This document shows positions 47,061 through 58,400 of a stretch of 64,000 nt of DNA, one piece after another (position 1 is the first letter of the stretch; each line of letters begins with the position of its first letter). The stretch lies in contig NC_049991.1 of the NCBI RefSeq assembly GCF_000003815.2, positions 8,473,921 through 8,537,920 of the forward strand, given 5' to 3'. A model generated the notes under the pieces. The model was not told the DNA's origin. It did not search any database and worked only from the letters and a program-made list of their open reading frames with translations. The position numbers and the translations under genes are program-made. Origin of the DNA: Branchiostoma floridae (lineage: Eukaryota; Chordata; Leptocardii; Amphioxiformes; Branchiostomatidae).

Positions 47061-48741
47061 CAATACTTATATTGTCCAGGCATCTTGTGACCATTTACGT
47101 TACAGGACTTTTAAATAAACAGGCAGACTAGACAGGCTAGATTATATAACGTTGCCTGCTCGTTCAAAGGGCAGAATTTGTTACTCCATCAAGAAATTAA
47201 CTTTACGTCACATCATGAATAGACAGTGCACTAGTGAGTGTCATCTGTGGCCATCTTTAAACCATTCGGTTTTGTATAATCGAGTACATGTCTACCTGGT
47301 CATATAATCTATTCCCATGTCACAGTTATCTAGGTCAAAAAGCTGTCGATTTTCCATCGTTACTGCGTTTCTATCAAGCTAATTCGCCCAAACTGCTAAC
47401 ACATAAAATTACAAGTATGTCATGGTCAACCTAAGAAATTTTCTTTTATTTCGTGCATGCCATTTCGCATTTCTAATAGTTAAGCACACAATTTGAAGTC
47501 AGTAAAGTAATATGAGTGAGTGAGCGCTTTGTCCAAAACTTGATATGCACGAAAGAACACAATACGTTGATAAAAAGTTATTCATCTTAGCGAAACAACT
47601 CAGTATCAAAATGGGAAGTAGACTATACATCGCTAAGTCCTTACCTGAGAGTTTATTTGTCGTGCCTTCTCCCTCGGAACACAATGGTTTAAAGAGATCT
47701 TGTGCTGTTATTTTGGTTATCGGTGGATACCTCTCAGGTCTAGCCCACTTTGTTACAGGGGTGGTTATGTGTTTATTTTTTGGTGGCTTTTTAGGTTTCT
47801 GATGCAGTACAATTTGATTCAGTAAGATGTCATACTTTTGCTATGTGAGTTTCTGAGTTGGCAGCAAATACGGATAACTACGGTGGAAGTAAACACAACT
47901 TTAAATTTACACAATCCAAGCACTCCTACAATAATTATATTGACCAGACTGTAGACATCTTGTGACCGTTACCTGACTTTAGATAATAAAAAATAAATCA
48001 AAACTAAATACCTACTCTATACATTCGAAAAGACTGAATTTGCTACCCCAAAAGGGAAATTAACTTAACGTCACAGCATGATAAAACAGGTGTCATTAGG
48101 GATGGGTATCGGTACAGTGTACCGGTACAAAACCGTTTTTTCTTATTGGACCGGTCCAGAAAAACTGGACCTGCAAAAATTAGGTGGACCGGATGTTGGA
48201 CCGATTAGAAAATTAACAGATTATTTTATCAGGCATTCACACAATTTGCCGCTTGTAGGTGGAAGAAAATAACAAGAGTTAAGTAGAGTAGAGTTTATAG
48301 TAATTTCTACCAAGTTTTACAGCCAATCGCGCAGGTGCAGTTAGCGTTGTACGATTTTAAAATGCCAGTGTAAGTCTAATACTCCACTAAACAGATTTCT
48401 TTGTAGTGAAATGGACCATTGGTATGAGTCATACTGAGTCAGGTCCAGGTTCAGGTCCGGACCTGGACCTGATCCTTTGGACCTGAACCGGACCTGAATT
48501 TTCTGTACCGGTACCCACCCCTAGGTGTCATCTATGCTCATCCGTAAACCATTCGGGTTTGTATACTCAGACTAGGTGTATGTCTGTCTGATAATATAAC
48601 CTATTCCCAGGTACCAGATATGTAGGTCAACAAAAGCTGATCATTTTCTATCGTTTTTGCGCTTCTGTCAAACTAATTTGCTAACCAAACTGCCACTTAC
48701 ACACAAAATGACAAGTCTGTCATGGTCAACTTAAGAAATCT
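47061..48741. repeat. Diverged tandem duplication of about 0.4 kb
   Basis: Copy 1 is about 47061-47445; copy 2 is about 47928-48741 including a 427-bp insertion. Shared blocks in the same order include CATCTTGTGACC, TTAACTTNACGTCACA, AAACCATTCGG, CTATTCCCA and TGTCATGGTCAAC. Identity is roughly 75-80 per cent by eye. Confidence 0.8.
48097..48523. mobile_element. hAT-like non-autonomous element with 8-bp target duplication
   Basis: 427 bp. Ends TAGGGATGGGTATCGGTAC and GTACCGGTACCCACCCCTA. Flanked by GGTGTCAT at 48089-48096 and 48524-48531. TAGGG ends with an 8-bp duplication are typical of hAT. The interior has repeated GGACCTG/CAGGTCC blocks. Related, more degraded copies lie at 54955-55133 and near 63640-63722. 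Confidence 0.85.
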
Positions 48742-48949
48742 TCAAATTTTGCATTTCCAATAGCAATATTCACAATGTAAAGCCATTAATGTTATATAGA
48801 CTTGCTTGCTTACTTGACTACAGAAGCAATTCAGTTTAATTTGGCTGGTGGACTATAGACAACGTATCCTTGAGAAGTATTCCATGACCTAGAAAACAAC
48901 ATAAATTTTCCCAGGCCTTGCGCAATTTGAAAAGCCCGCCAGTGACCGG

Positions 48950-49090
48950 GTAACGCCCACAAAGCCTGCCGGGAATTGAACTCTGACCTCTTGTACAGAG
49001 CACCCTGGGGACGAGCTTCCCTGACTTTACCGACTCGTCCGTGTGGACAAGACCAAAGAGATGTGGAGGGGTTTTGGTTTAAAGTCTTAC
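48950..49090 (-). other. Possible tRNA-derived relic (box B-like only)
   Basis: On the minus strand GAGTTCAATTCCC resembles a pol III box B, but no convincing box A or cloverleaf can be drawn. Kept as a weak observation. Confidence 0.15.
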
Positions 49091-49433
49091 TCTTAAATGT
49101 AATAAAATGTCACAAAATTGAATTTGAAATCATTTAATAGATATAAATATTTAAATATAATAATGTGTTATTGATCATAGCTGAATTAAAAGGTTAAATC
49201 TTTAATCTTTAAGCGCATTCTTTCGAACGATCCCCTGCCGATACTTGGTCTGCTCGTAAAGACTACGGGATCGAGTTTCGGTTACCATGCCAACAGCATT
49301 ACATTGTCTGCGCATGCCCAGTTCTGTAGTTTGTTGGTGTTGTTTGTTGCCTGGTGCCGCCGCTACACTTCATTCAAACTAGCGCCTAAAAACAGCTACA
49401 AATTCTCGTCAAACCAAGTCAAGAGAAAAGAAG

Positions 49434-49497
49434 ATGAGTGCAACAACCGAGGACAGCGTTCCCAAGCTCGAGCTAGACTGCACCATTGGGTTTGCAG
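49434..49497 (+). CDS. CFAP52: CFAP52 exon 1
   Basis: MSATTEDSVPKLELDCTIGF, donor GTAAAA, phase 1 out. Context AAGATGA is acceptable for initiation. The LELD-IGF stretch matches vertebrate CFAP52. Confidence 0.93.
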
Positions 49498-52400
49498 GTA
49501 AAACTGTTTCTCAGTTTTCTTCTAAATTCTGTAGAAACCGACATATTTGACTTTCGCCATATTACTTCCAAGAGTTTTAGTATGGTAAATTGTCTAATTA
49601 CTTCCCCGTGTAACGATGAGCACACGATTCTATCCCGAAACTACTTCGTCCATTTAAACGAAACGCCACTTAAGTAATTCTAACAAGTTCAACTTGGTAA
49701 AATGACGATTGTGTCGTTTGAAAATTTGCTATGGACATATTTTTCTGTGTCAGAATTTTAGAACGTGATCGATGACCTCATAATTAGTAGTAGACAACAT
49801 TATAGCAATCGATCACTATATTGTGGTTATATGAAGTTATTAATTTGAAAGAAAGTTTCAGGCTTAAATTTTGTTTAAGCTTAAGTTCTGTTTAAGGTTA
49901 AAAATCTATTTTTCGAGTGTAAAAGTTGAAAAACACATGAGGTATAAAATGGAAGACTTGAGATTGAAAAATTCTACATTTACAGCTAGCGTGACACAGA
50001 GCACTACAGTCACTCTGACTCTGAGATTGTGTACTGTAAATCTAGAAATTTCTGCCATGGTTTTAGTTTTAATGTTTTGTTCCTTACACATTACTTTGTT
50101 TGTTCAAACAGCGAACTTTAAACACAGTGAATCCCCGTTTTCCCCATGGCTTCCAATCGCAAACCAAAATTCCCTGCAAAGATAAAATGAATTTACGGTA
50201 TGTCTTATCTTGTCCCAGGTGATGTACCAGGTGGTTTGATTGTCCATCCTGACAGACAACATGTAGTCTACCCCCTGGGCTGTACCGTCATCATTCAGAA
50301 CATCGTCACCAGCGAGCAGCACTTCCTGAGCGGTCACACCAACGATGTCCGGTGCCTGGCTGTGTCCAAGAGTGGCCGGTACCTGGCCTCCGGACAGGTC
50401 ACTCACATGGGCTTCAAGGTAGGATTCAGAGTGTTAGAATTTTCACAGCTAGAAACATATGGGAGGTGCTATTTTTTTTCAAGTCGTAGGCAAGCAAATT
50501 TTTTTTTATTTCCCAAATTTCTTCAAACAGTGAGGACTGGCGAAGATGCTTAACAGCATGATTCTGATTTAGCATTATAAACTTCTAGCAGATATTCCTG
50601 AATTTAGCCCAAAACATTGTCAGAGACCTTCACACCTATCTATTTCATTCTGAATGGATTAGAAAATGTTTATGACAGGGACATCAACTTGAAAACAGAC
50701 TCTGAGGGAAGTCTATATCTAAATGGCACATAGTGGTTTAATGGGGAGAAAATATAGCCTGAGCTTCAAGTTTTCACAAACAGGTCATGCTTGATTCTTC
50801 ATATGTTAAGTGTCCAGCGAACCTGATTGAAATGAATCAATGTGGTCCTACAGAATGATCCTCCTATGTCAAGTCTTAAGTTGCGGACAAACTTTTTAAT
50901 TTTCAATTATTCATTGCAAGTTTTGCTCCATTTATGCCACTCGTAATTTGTTTGTTCATTTTTTGTAATTGTCCGGAATGAAATTCTATGAATGATTTTG
51001 TTTTCCAGGCGGACGTCATCATCTGGGACTTTGCCTCCTGCAGCATGTACTGCAGACTGACATTGCACAAGGTCAAGGTGGAGGCTCTGGCCTTCTCTCC
51101 GAATGACAAGTACCTGGTGACGCTGGGCGGACAGGACGACAGCAGGTCAGAGTTCAAATTGTTTATTGTTATTGTTTATTGTTTTATTACATTTAACAGC
51201 TACTCTTCCAGGAGTAACAAAATTACACAGAAAACATGGACACTGGGCTTAACATACGCAGCATATAACAACATCCTACAATTATACAAGACTACTAACA
51301 ATCATTATACAAAATCAAGTATCTCATGTGATGTTGAGCTTCGCATGTGTTTCACTAGCAGCTGTTTAAACATCTTGGATATACTGATAGTTTTTAAGTC
51401 ATGTACAAGTTGGTTCCATTCGGATTTCGATGAACAATTTCTCTTTCCAGGCAGATGTTCAAATGTCATGTAGTGCAACTTGTGTTTTTCATCTGAACTA
51501 AACTAATTACAGTCAAACCTGTACAACTACAAGTGATCGCCTGTACATAAGGACCACTTTTTGGTTGTATCTCAAATACTTTTCCTCATCGATGACATAG
51601 GGCTGTCTCCAACTTCATTTTTTTCCATCGCACTCATTGTTTAGAAAACCTTGTTCATTTTTGCTGTTTAATCTGTTTGATTTGAAGCTAAAAAAATACC
51701 TTAAATTGTTTTCATTTGTTTCATGTCAAGAAATTCAGATATTTTTGATAGATAATGTGAAATTTTTGTAACATGTTGTGAGTCACCATCCTAAGACAGC
51801 CCCGCATTGACACAAGCAATAAGAATCCTGTCTATAGTTAACCACTCTATTAGTCACACGTGGTTGACATTTGAGTTACATACTCAGAAAGATGACTGAA
51901 GAATTGATGGTCTTTAGTGAACAACGATTGTCAGAACTGAACCTTTTCTGTTTTAATGCCATACAGTGTTGTGGTGTGGAACATTGCCAAGAAGGAGGCC
52001 ATCTGTGGCAGCCCTGCTGCAGTGTCCAGTGCAGGGATCACCTACTGTGTCAAGTTTGCCAACAACGACGACAACCTGTTCTTCACTGGTGGAGAGTAAG
52101 TTCTCACATCTTGAATATTATATTTGGATAATCTATAATTATAGACTAAACAAGTATCTTGAGATTTTTTCAAACATCTTGCAATTTTTCACAAGCACAA
52201 GCATCTTGATATTTTTTTCAAACTTTTTTTCTCAAGAATTTTTTATCATCTCAAGATGTTTAGAAAAATTCCCAAGATTTATGATTTTGAAGTACTGCAA
52301 TTGGAGTCTTTAGGCATGAGAGCACATAGAGGATTGTTACTAACTGAGTGTTGACTATGTTATACAGTGGCACTCTTCGTGTCTGGGAGTTGGATGTGGC

Positions 52401-55400
52401 CAACAGAAAGATCCGACCGACTGATGTCAACATGGGACAAATTAAGAGGATTGTCAAGTGTATTGAGGTAAAGTACTTAACCAAGTATCTTTAAAATTTG
52501 ATTTGAAGCATTTACAGCAAACTAACCATGAAACAAAACATTAATTGAGATTATTCATATACTGTTAATCAAAGATGAAATTGATAAAAAATTTTTATAC
52601 TGGTCTCAGTAGTAAGCCTTGAGGTACACAGTGGATGTACCGTTATTTGCAGCAAGATGAAAGGCTTAGCATTCAAAAACTTTCTGTAATTTTGTGACTC
52701 TAGTTAAATGCAAATTACTACAATTGTATGGTCATGAATATCTGGAAAAAGGCATTATTTTTTGTCATAACCATTGTTTTCAAATCTATGGCTTAAGTTA
52801 TACCTGTTGTTCTTTAGGTGAAAGATGATGACAATTACTTCTACTGCGGTACAACCAGCGGCGACATCCTGGCCATCAACACAAAAACGAAGCTCTTCCA
52901 ACACTACGGCCCTGAGAAGGACAAGTTCAGCCTGGGGGTGACGGCAATGGCACTCCTAAAGACTGGTAACATCCTGGTGGGAGGGGGAGATGGCACTGTT
53001 GCTGTGGTGACACAGGCAGTCAACAAGAAGGACAAGAAGGCTACATTCAAGAAACTGGCAAACCAGTAAGTGGAGAATGTGTACATGTAACTTTGTAGTG
53101 GTCCCAACAATATGCCTTGAGGTACACAGTGTCTGTAGTGACACAGGCAGTCAACAAAAGGACAATAAGAATAAGACTACATTCAAGAAACTGGCAAACC
53201 AGTAAGTGGAGAATGTGTACATGTAACTTTGTAGTGGTCCCAACAATATGCCTTGAGGTACACAGTGTCTGTAGTGACACAGGCAGTCAACAAAAGGACA
53301 ATAAGAATAAGACTACATTCAAGAAACTGGCAAACCAGTAAGTGGAGAATGTGTGCATGTTACATTGTATTGGTCCTACTTCAATTCAGATTGAAGTCTT
53401 GTGAATAAATCTGTATGATATTGTAAACTATAACCATTTCACATTATTACAGGACTGCTAAGGTAGAAGGAGGCATCAAATCCGTGGCCCTTCGGGGAGA
53501 GGGACACCAGGTAAGAGTCTGTCCACTTCACTCCACAGTCATGAAAGCATATTTTTAACTGGCATTTCAAAACCTTTATGTCACAATGCTAACTGCCTCT
53601 GTAAGTTTGACTGCAGAAAACTGATAGAAATGACTATAAACTCCACTCTACCTCAGTCTTGTTATTTTCTTTGATAAGTAAGCCCCAAATCGGGTAAACA
53701 CTTGAGTATCTATATGGTCTGTTCATTTCCTAATTTGGTCCAAAATCCAGTGTAAAACTGATTTTTTAATCATTTTTTTTGATCGATGAAACAAAAAATG
53801 CTCTTGTACAATTACAATGTTCAAAGTGAGATTTAGCATACACTATAAACGGCAATATACTACATGCTCATTTCTAATGATCATATTTTTGTATCTAGTT
53901 CTTTGTCGGATCAGAGAAGTCCCAGATCTACCGGTTCAACTTTGCTGAGTTCACCTCCGAGCTGATCCGCTCCTGCCACTTTGCAGCAGTCCAAGATATC
54001 GTCTTCCCGCGGTAAGTGGTGTCACATTGTTAGGACACTTATTTTGCATGCAAACTGTGATAAGTCTAGTCCTCAATAATCTGTTCAAGTCCTTCCCACA
54101 ACTTATGGTGTATACTGTGGCACCTATCTCTTTTTCCATTGCCCTTGGGCCACACAGATGTGCAAGCAAGTTACAGGAGAGGGCTAGTCCACCAGTAGTG
54201 GTGTGTGCAGTGTTCTAAATAGAGACAGCATTTTTAAGCTTCTACGGTGCACACACCAATTCTTCCGCGACAGGGGTCCGAGATAGTGCGCGACAAAAAT
54301 GTGACCAAAGGGTCTCGAGGGTCCGTGTTTGAGTTAAAATTTCTCATAATCTGCTGCAAAGTGGCATTTGATACTGGCATGGCTAAAAAGCGTAAGAAGT
54401 GATGTGTTTTTGGTGCAAATTGGTTTTGGGCCCGAGTGTCACTTCCTTGTATTTCTACGCGTTGGAAGTGATTCGCCCGTTGACCCAGATTCCCCGTCCA
54501 TATGCGGTCTGTGAGCCGTGTTGCTATGCCTCGCGCATCGATTATTGTAAAAATCTCAGTGTTACGATTTTCTTTATTTTTTGCTTGATTAATCTTAGGT
54601 GTATTCTCTTTCCGACAATATCAGTCATTTTCCTGACTAAAATATAGGTGATGGCTTTTTTTCCACGTCAAAAGTCCCCTTTTTTGCATACTTTTTTACG
54701 TGAAAAAAACTTTTCTCCCCAAAAAATTATGAAAAGTGGAGAGAGTAAAGAAACTGAAACCCGACTGTTCTTAAAGCTGTAGCGATACCCTTCATTCCCA
54801 TATACGGCTTTTCTACTTTAGATTTATTTTCTTGAAGAGACGGCCTCTCGACTTGAGGGTGCGCAGCCTCGATTTGAGACCCCAAATAAACTGGGGTGTG
54901 CACCGTCTACTGCTTAGGAAGCCATTTGGCATCAAATATGTATTTGTTATGATTAGGATTGGGTACCGGTTGTTAGATATGATACTTCAACAAGCAGATT
55001 CCTTTGTAGCAAAATGGACCATTGTTTAAAGTATTGCCCATTTACAGGTCCAGGTTCAGGTCCCAACCTGGAACTGATCCTCTGGACCTGAACCTTACCC
55101 GTACCCAAATTTTCTGTACCAGTACCAACCATAATGTTAGACAATAATGAAAAGGTTTAAGTCCTTGGGTGTGACTCAGCCATTGTAGAGCTTACTCATG
55201 ATACCATGTATTGGTCAGTTAGAATAACTAGTAACGTTGCAGTTGTTTTTAACATTCAAACCTCTCCATTTTGGAAACCCACAGTGAGTGTTCGGAGCTG
55301 TTTGCTACTTGCTCCAAGGACGACATCCGTGTGTGGCACGCTGACAAGGGGAAGGAACTGCTGCGCATCAGTGTGAAGGAACTGTGTCATGCCATAGACT

Positions 55401-58400
55401 TCATGCCGGACGGCAAGTCTATCGTCAGTGGTGAGTCTTGTTTGTTTCACATAATCAATTTTGTACCTCTAGAGGTACCAGAGGCCAAGCAAGCCAATCA
55501 GCACCAAGGCTAGCACCTGTCTGCCAATAGAATCCTATGTAACATATCAATGAGTCAATCAGCACCAAGGCACCTATAGACCAATAGGAGCCCTTGTTAG
55601 ATATACAGTGAACCAATCAGCACCAAGGCTAGCACCTCTAGACAAATAGGCCAGGCTGGTACTAGTTAGCCAATGAGAACCTGTGTTATACATACAGTAA
55701 GCCAATCAGCACGAAGGTTAGTACCTGTAAGCCAATGGAAATCTGTGTTACACATACAGTAAGCCAATCAGTACCAAGGCTAGTGCCTGTAAGCCAATGG
55801 GAATCTGTGTTACACATAAAGTAAAGCAGTCAGCACTAAGGCTAGCACCTGCAGGCCAATAGGAACCGCTGTAACATATACATTGAACAGCATTGAATGT
55901 AATCAATGCATTTATGACATGAAAAGTACTTGTGTGTGTGATCTTGATTGTTTTTCTTGTATCTAGCATGGCAAGATGGGAAGATCCGAGCATTCTACCC
56001 AGAGACTGGCAAGGAGATGTACGTGATCAATGACGCTCATCCCAAGGGAGTCACGGCTATTGCTTGCACCAATGGCGGGAGGCGAATCATCAGCGGTGGC
56101 GGAGAAGGACAGGTAACCATGTTTGTCTTTCTTGTGTTGTATCTGTTGTATGACATTTACCGTTTGGTAAAGAGGGCTACCGTATATTGTCATGCATTTG
56201 CATTGTATAATTTTGCTTAATGTAGGTCAATGGCACTTGGTTTTTATGCCTCTGTGAAAATTGAGTATCTTAGTAACTTCTTACAGAAGTTTGTAGTGGT
56301 GAAAGAAATTTGTGGTGTGATGGGTTTACGATGAGGTCACCGTAAGAAACACAATGAAAATGTCAAAATGTACACACTACCAAAAATGATTTTTTCTTAT
56401 TTTGCTTACCCCATGGACAATTCTTATTTGAAGAACAAATATTCTTGCAGGAAGAAAATTGAGAAAAAAATTCAAGCAAAACGAGAAACCACAAATTTTT
56501 TTTTAGACATATAAGCAAAATCTTCTTAATGATGCAAGAAAAAATTCTACAAATTCTTGTTTTTTTCTAACTAGATTCAACTCTTAAGAAATACAAGAAT
56601 TTTTTTCTTCCTGGAAGATAAATTTTCTGTGAGGAAGCAAAACAAGATAAACAAGAAGAGGCATTTTAAGAAATACAAAACAAATCTCAAATTTTCTCAA
56701 AAACTTGACAAGCAAAAATTTGCTTGCCCCATGGACAAGCACGATTTTCTAAGATTTCTTGGGGACAGAATAATTTTCTTCCTGGAAGAAAAATTTTCTG
56801 TGAGGAAGCAAAACAAGATAAACAAGAAAAAGCATTTTTGGTACTGCAGTACTGATCCAGGATATAAAACTATGATTATGGTTGCAGTCAAAGAAAACAT
56901 CAAGAGCATATTGCTTATTTTGATATCCAGGTGCGTGTGTGGGACATCACACCAAAGTACCAGAAGCTGGTGGAAGCCATGAAGGAGCACAAAGCATCTG
57001 TCACCTGCATCAAGGTGCGCAAAAATGACATGGAGTGTGTGACGGCTAGCAGTGATGGCACCTGTATCATCTGGGACCTGCAGTAAGTATCTGTTGTCTT
57101 TTAAGTCTTAATAGTGTTGTATGCTTGGTTCGTGTGTTGGTTGGTTTGTGTGTTGTTGATTCGTGTGTTGGTTGGTTGGTGTGTCAGGGCTAAACATACC
57201 ACCTGCATATGCATGTCAGTGCAGGTTAAATTGGAGCCGTGCAGGTATTTCTGGTGTCTACCTGCATCAAACCTGCACGTGTAGATGTACTGGGTTTTAT
57301 ACATAAATGTCCTATGACTTAGGTGTATGTGGATTGTTATTTGCTGCATTGCCTGTTACCAACTATTAAGTCTAAAAGAGGAAATAGCAAAGGATCCTCA
57401 ACAATTTTAGCATGATCCATACTTCCTAAATTCAGAGTGGTGCAGGATGAAATTTGTCTATTGCGGGTAATTTTCAATGTTACCTGCACAGTGCAGGTAT
57501 GCAGAAAAAAAGATTTTGAGCCCTTTGTGTTGGTTGGTTGGTTGGTTGGTTGATTGCTTGGACAGATGTTGGCTTGGGGATGGATTCATAGAGTACTCAA
57601 CCACTCCACTGAAAATTGCATTACTTTATCAAACCTTAGTAAACATTTATTCCATTTTCCCACCAGGCGGTTTGTGCGGAACCAGGTCCTGTTTTCCAAC
57701 ACGCTGTTCCGCTGTGTGAACTACCACCCTGACGAGTTCCAGGTCATCACCTCTGGCACTGACAGGAAGGTAGGACCACATCACAGGACATAGCAGGAGA
57801 TTTAACATTCAGTACACTGAAGTAGCTGTCAGACCCCCAACCTGTGTTGGTTATAGAGTAAAGGCGGTATCTCACTGTACTTAGGGCCCCAGTGCAGCAC
57901 TGCGGGGTTCGAACGATTACTCAATAAGTTTCAGAGATAAAGAACAAATTTTCTTAATATGTTTTGTGTATTTTGTTGTCTTCCAAGTCATACTTTTACG
58001 TATTACGCGATATCTGAATTATGAAAAATCGGCGAAAATGACTCATCACTGCAGCAGTGCACGAACCCCACAGTGCCACACCGGTGCCCCAGGTACCTTT
58101 AGGTAGCTGGGGAAAGTTAAGGATATGTTGCTTAATGCACAACAGGAATTTTTTTGTGTATGTTCTTTTCTCATGCAGACCTCTAGGCTTGATTTAGGTG
58201 CAAGATTTGCTATTTTGAGTCATACTAAGCCTTTTCTGAGTCCAACTTTGCCTAGCCAAACATTGACAACTTTTAATGAATAAATGAAGACCTTTTTTGT
58301 ACATGCATGCCCACCGGGTTAAGTACAGGTCAAACAAAAGATATATACAAATTGTCAACCAAGAATCATAAAAGTTATATTCTACTAAGTGAATTTGACT

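Larger units (their letters stand above)
46714..49433. other. Intergenic region between divergent SLC2A and CFAP52 genes
   Basis: 2.7 kb between two divergently transcribed start codons, so both promoters are expected here. No clear TATA box or CpG island stands out to me. It contains a diverged tandem duplication (about 47061-47445 and 47928-48741) with a hAT-type insertion, and a GTTT microsatellite near 46966. Confidence 0.6.

Noticed and set aside
47545..47802. 85-codon + strand frame in the divergent intergenic region
   Set aside because: No family similarity, hydrophobic tail by chance, and not conserved in the duplicated neighbour.
48950..49090. tRNA gene on the minus strand
   Set aside because: Only a box B-like GAGTTCAATTCCC is present; no cloverleaf, anticodon stem or box A could be drawn.
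57895..57925. tRNA T-arm from GGGTTCGAACG
   Set aside because: No complementary stems around it; an isolated chance match.
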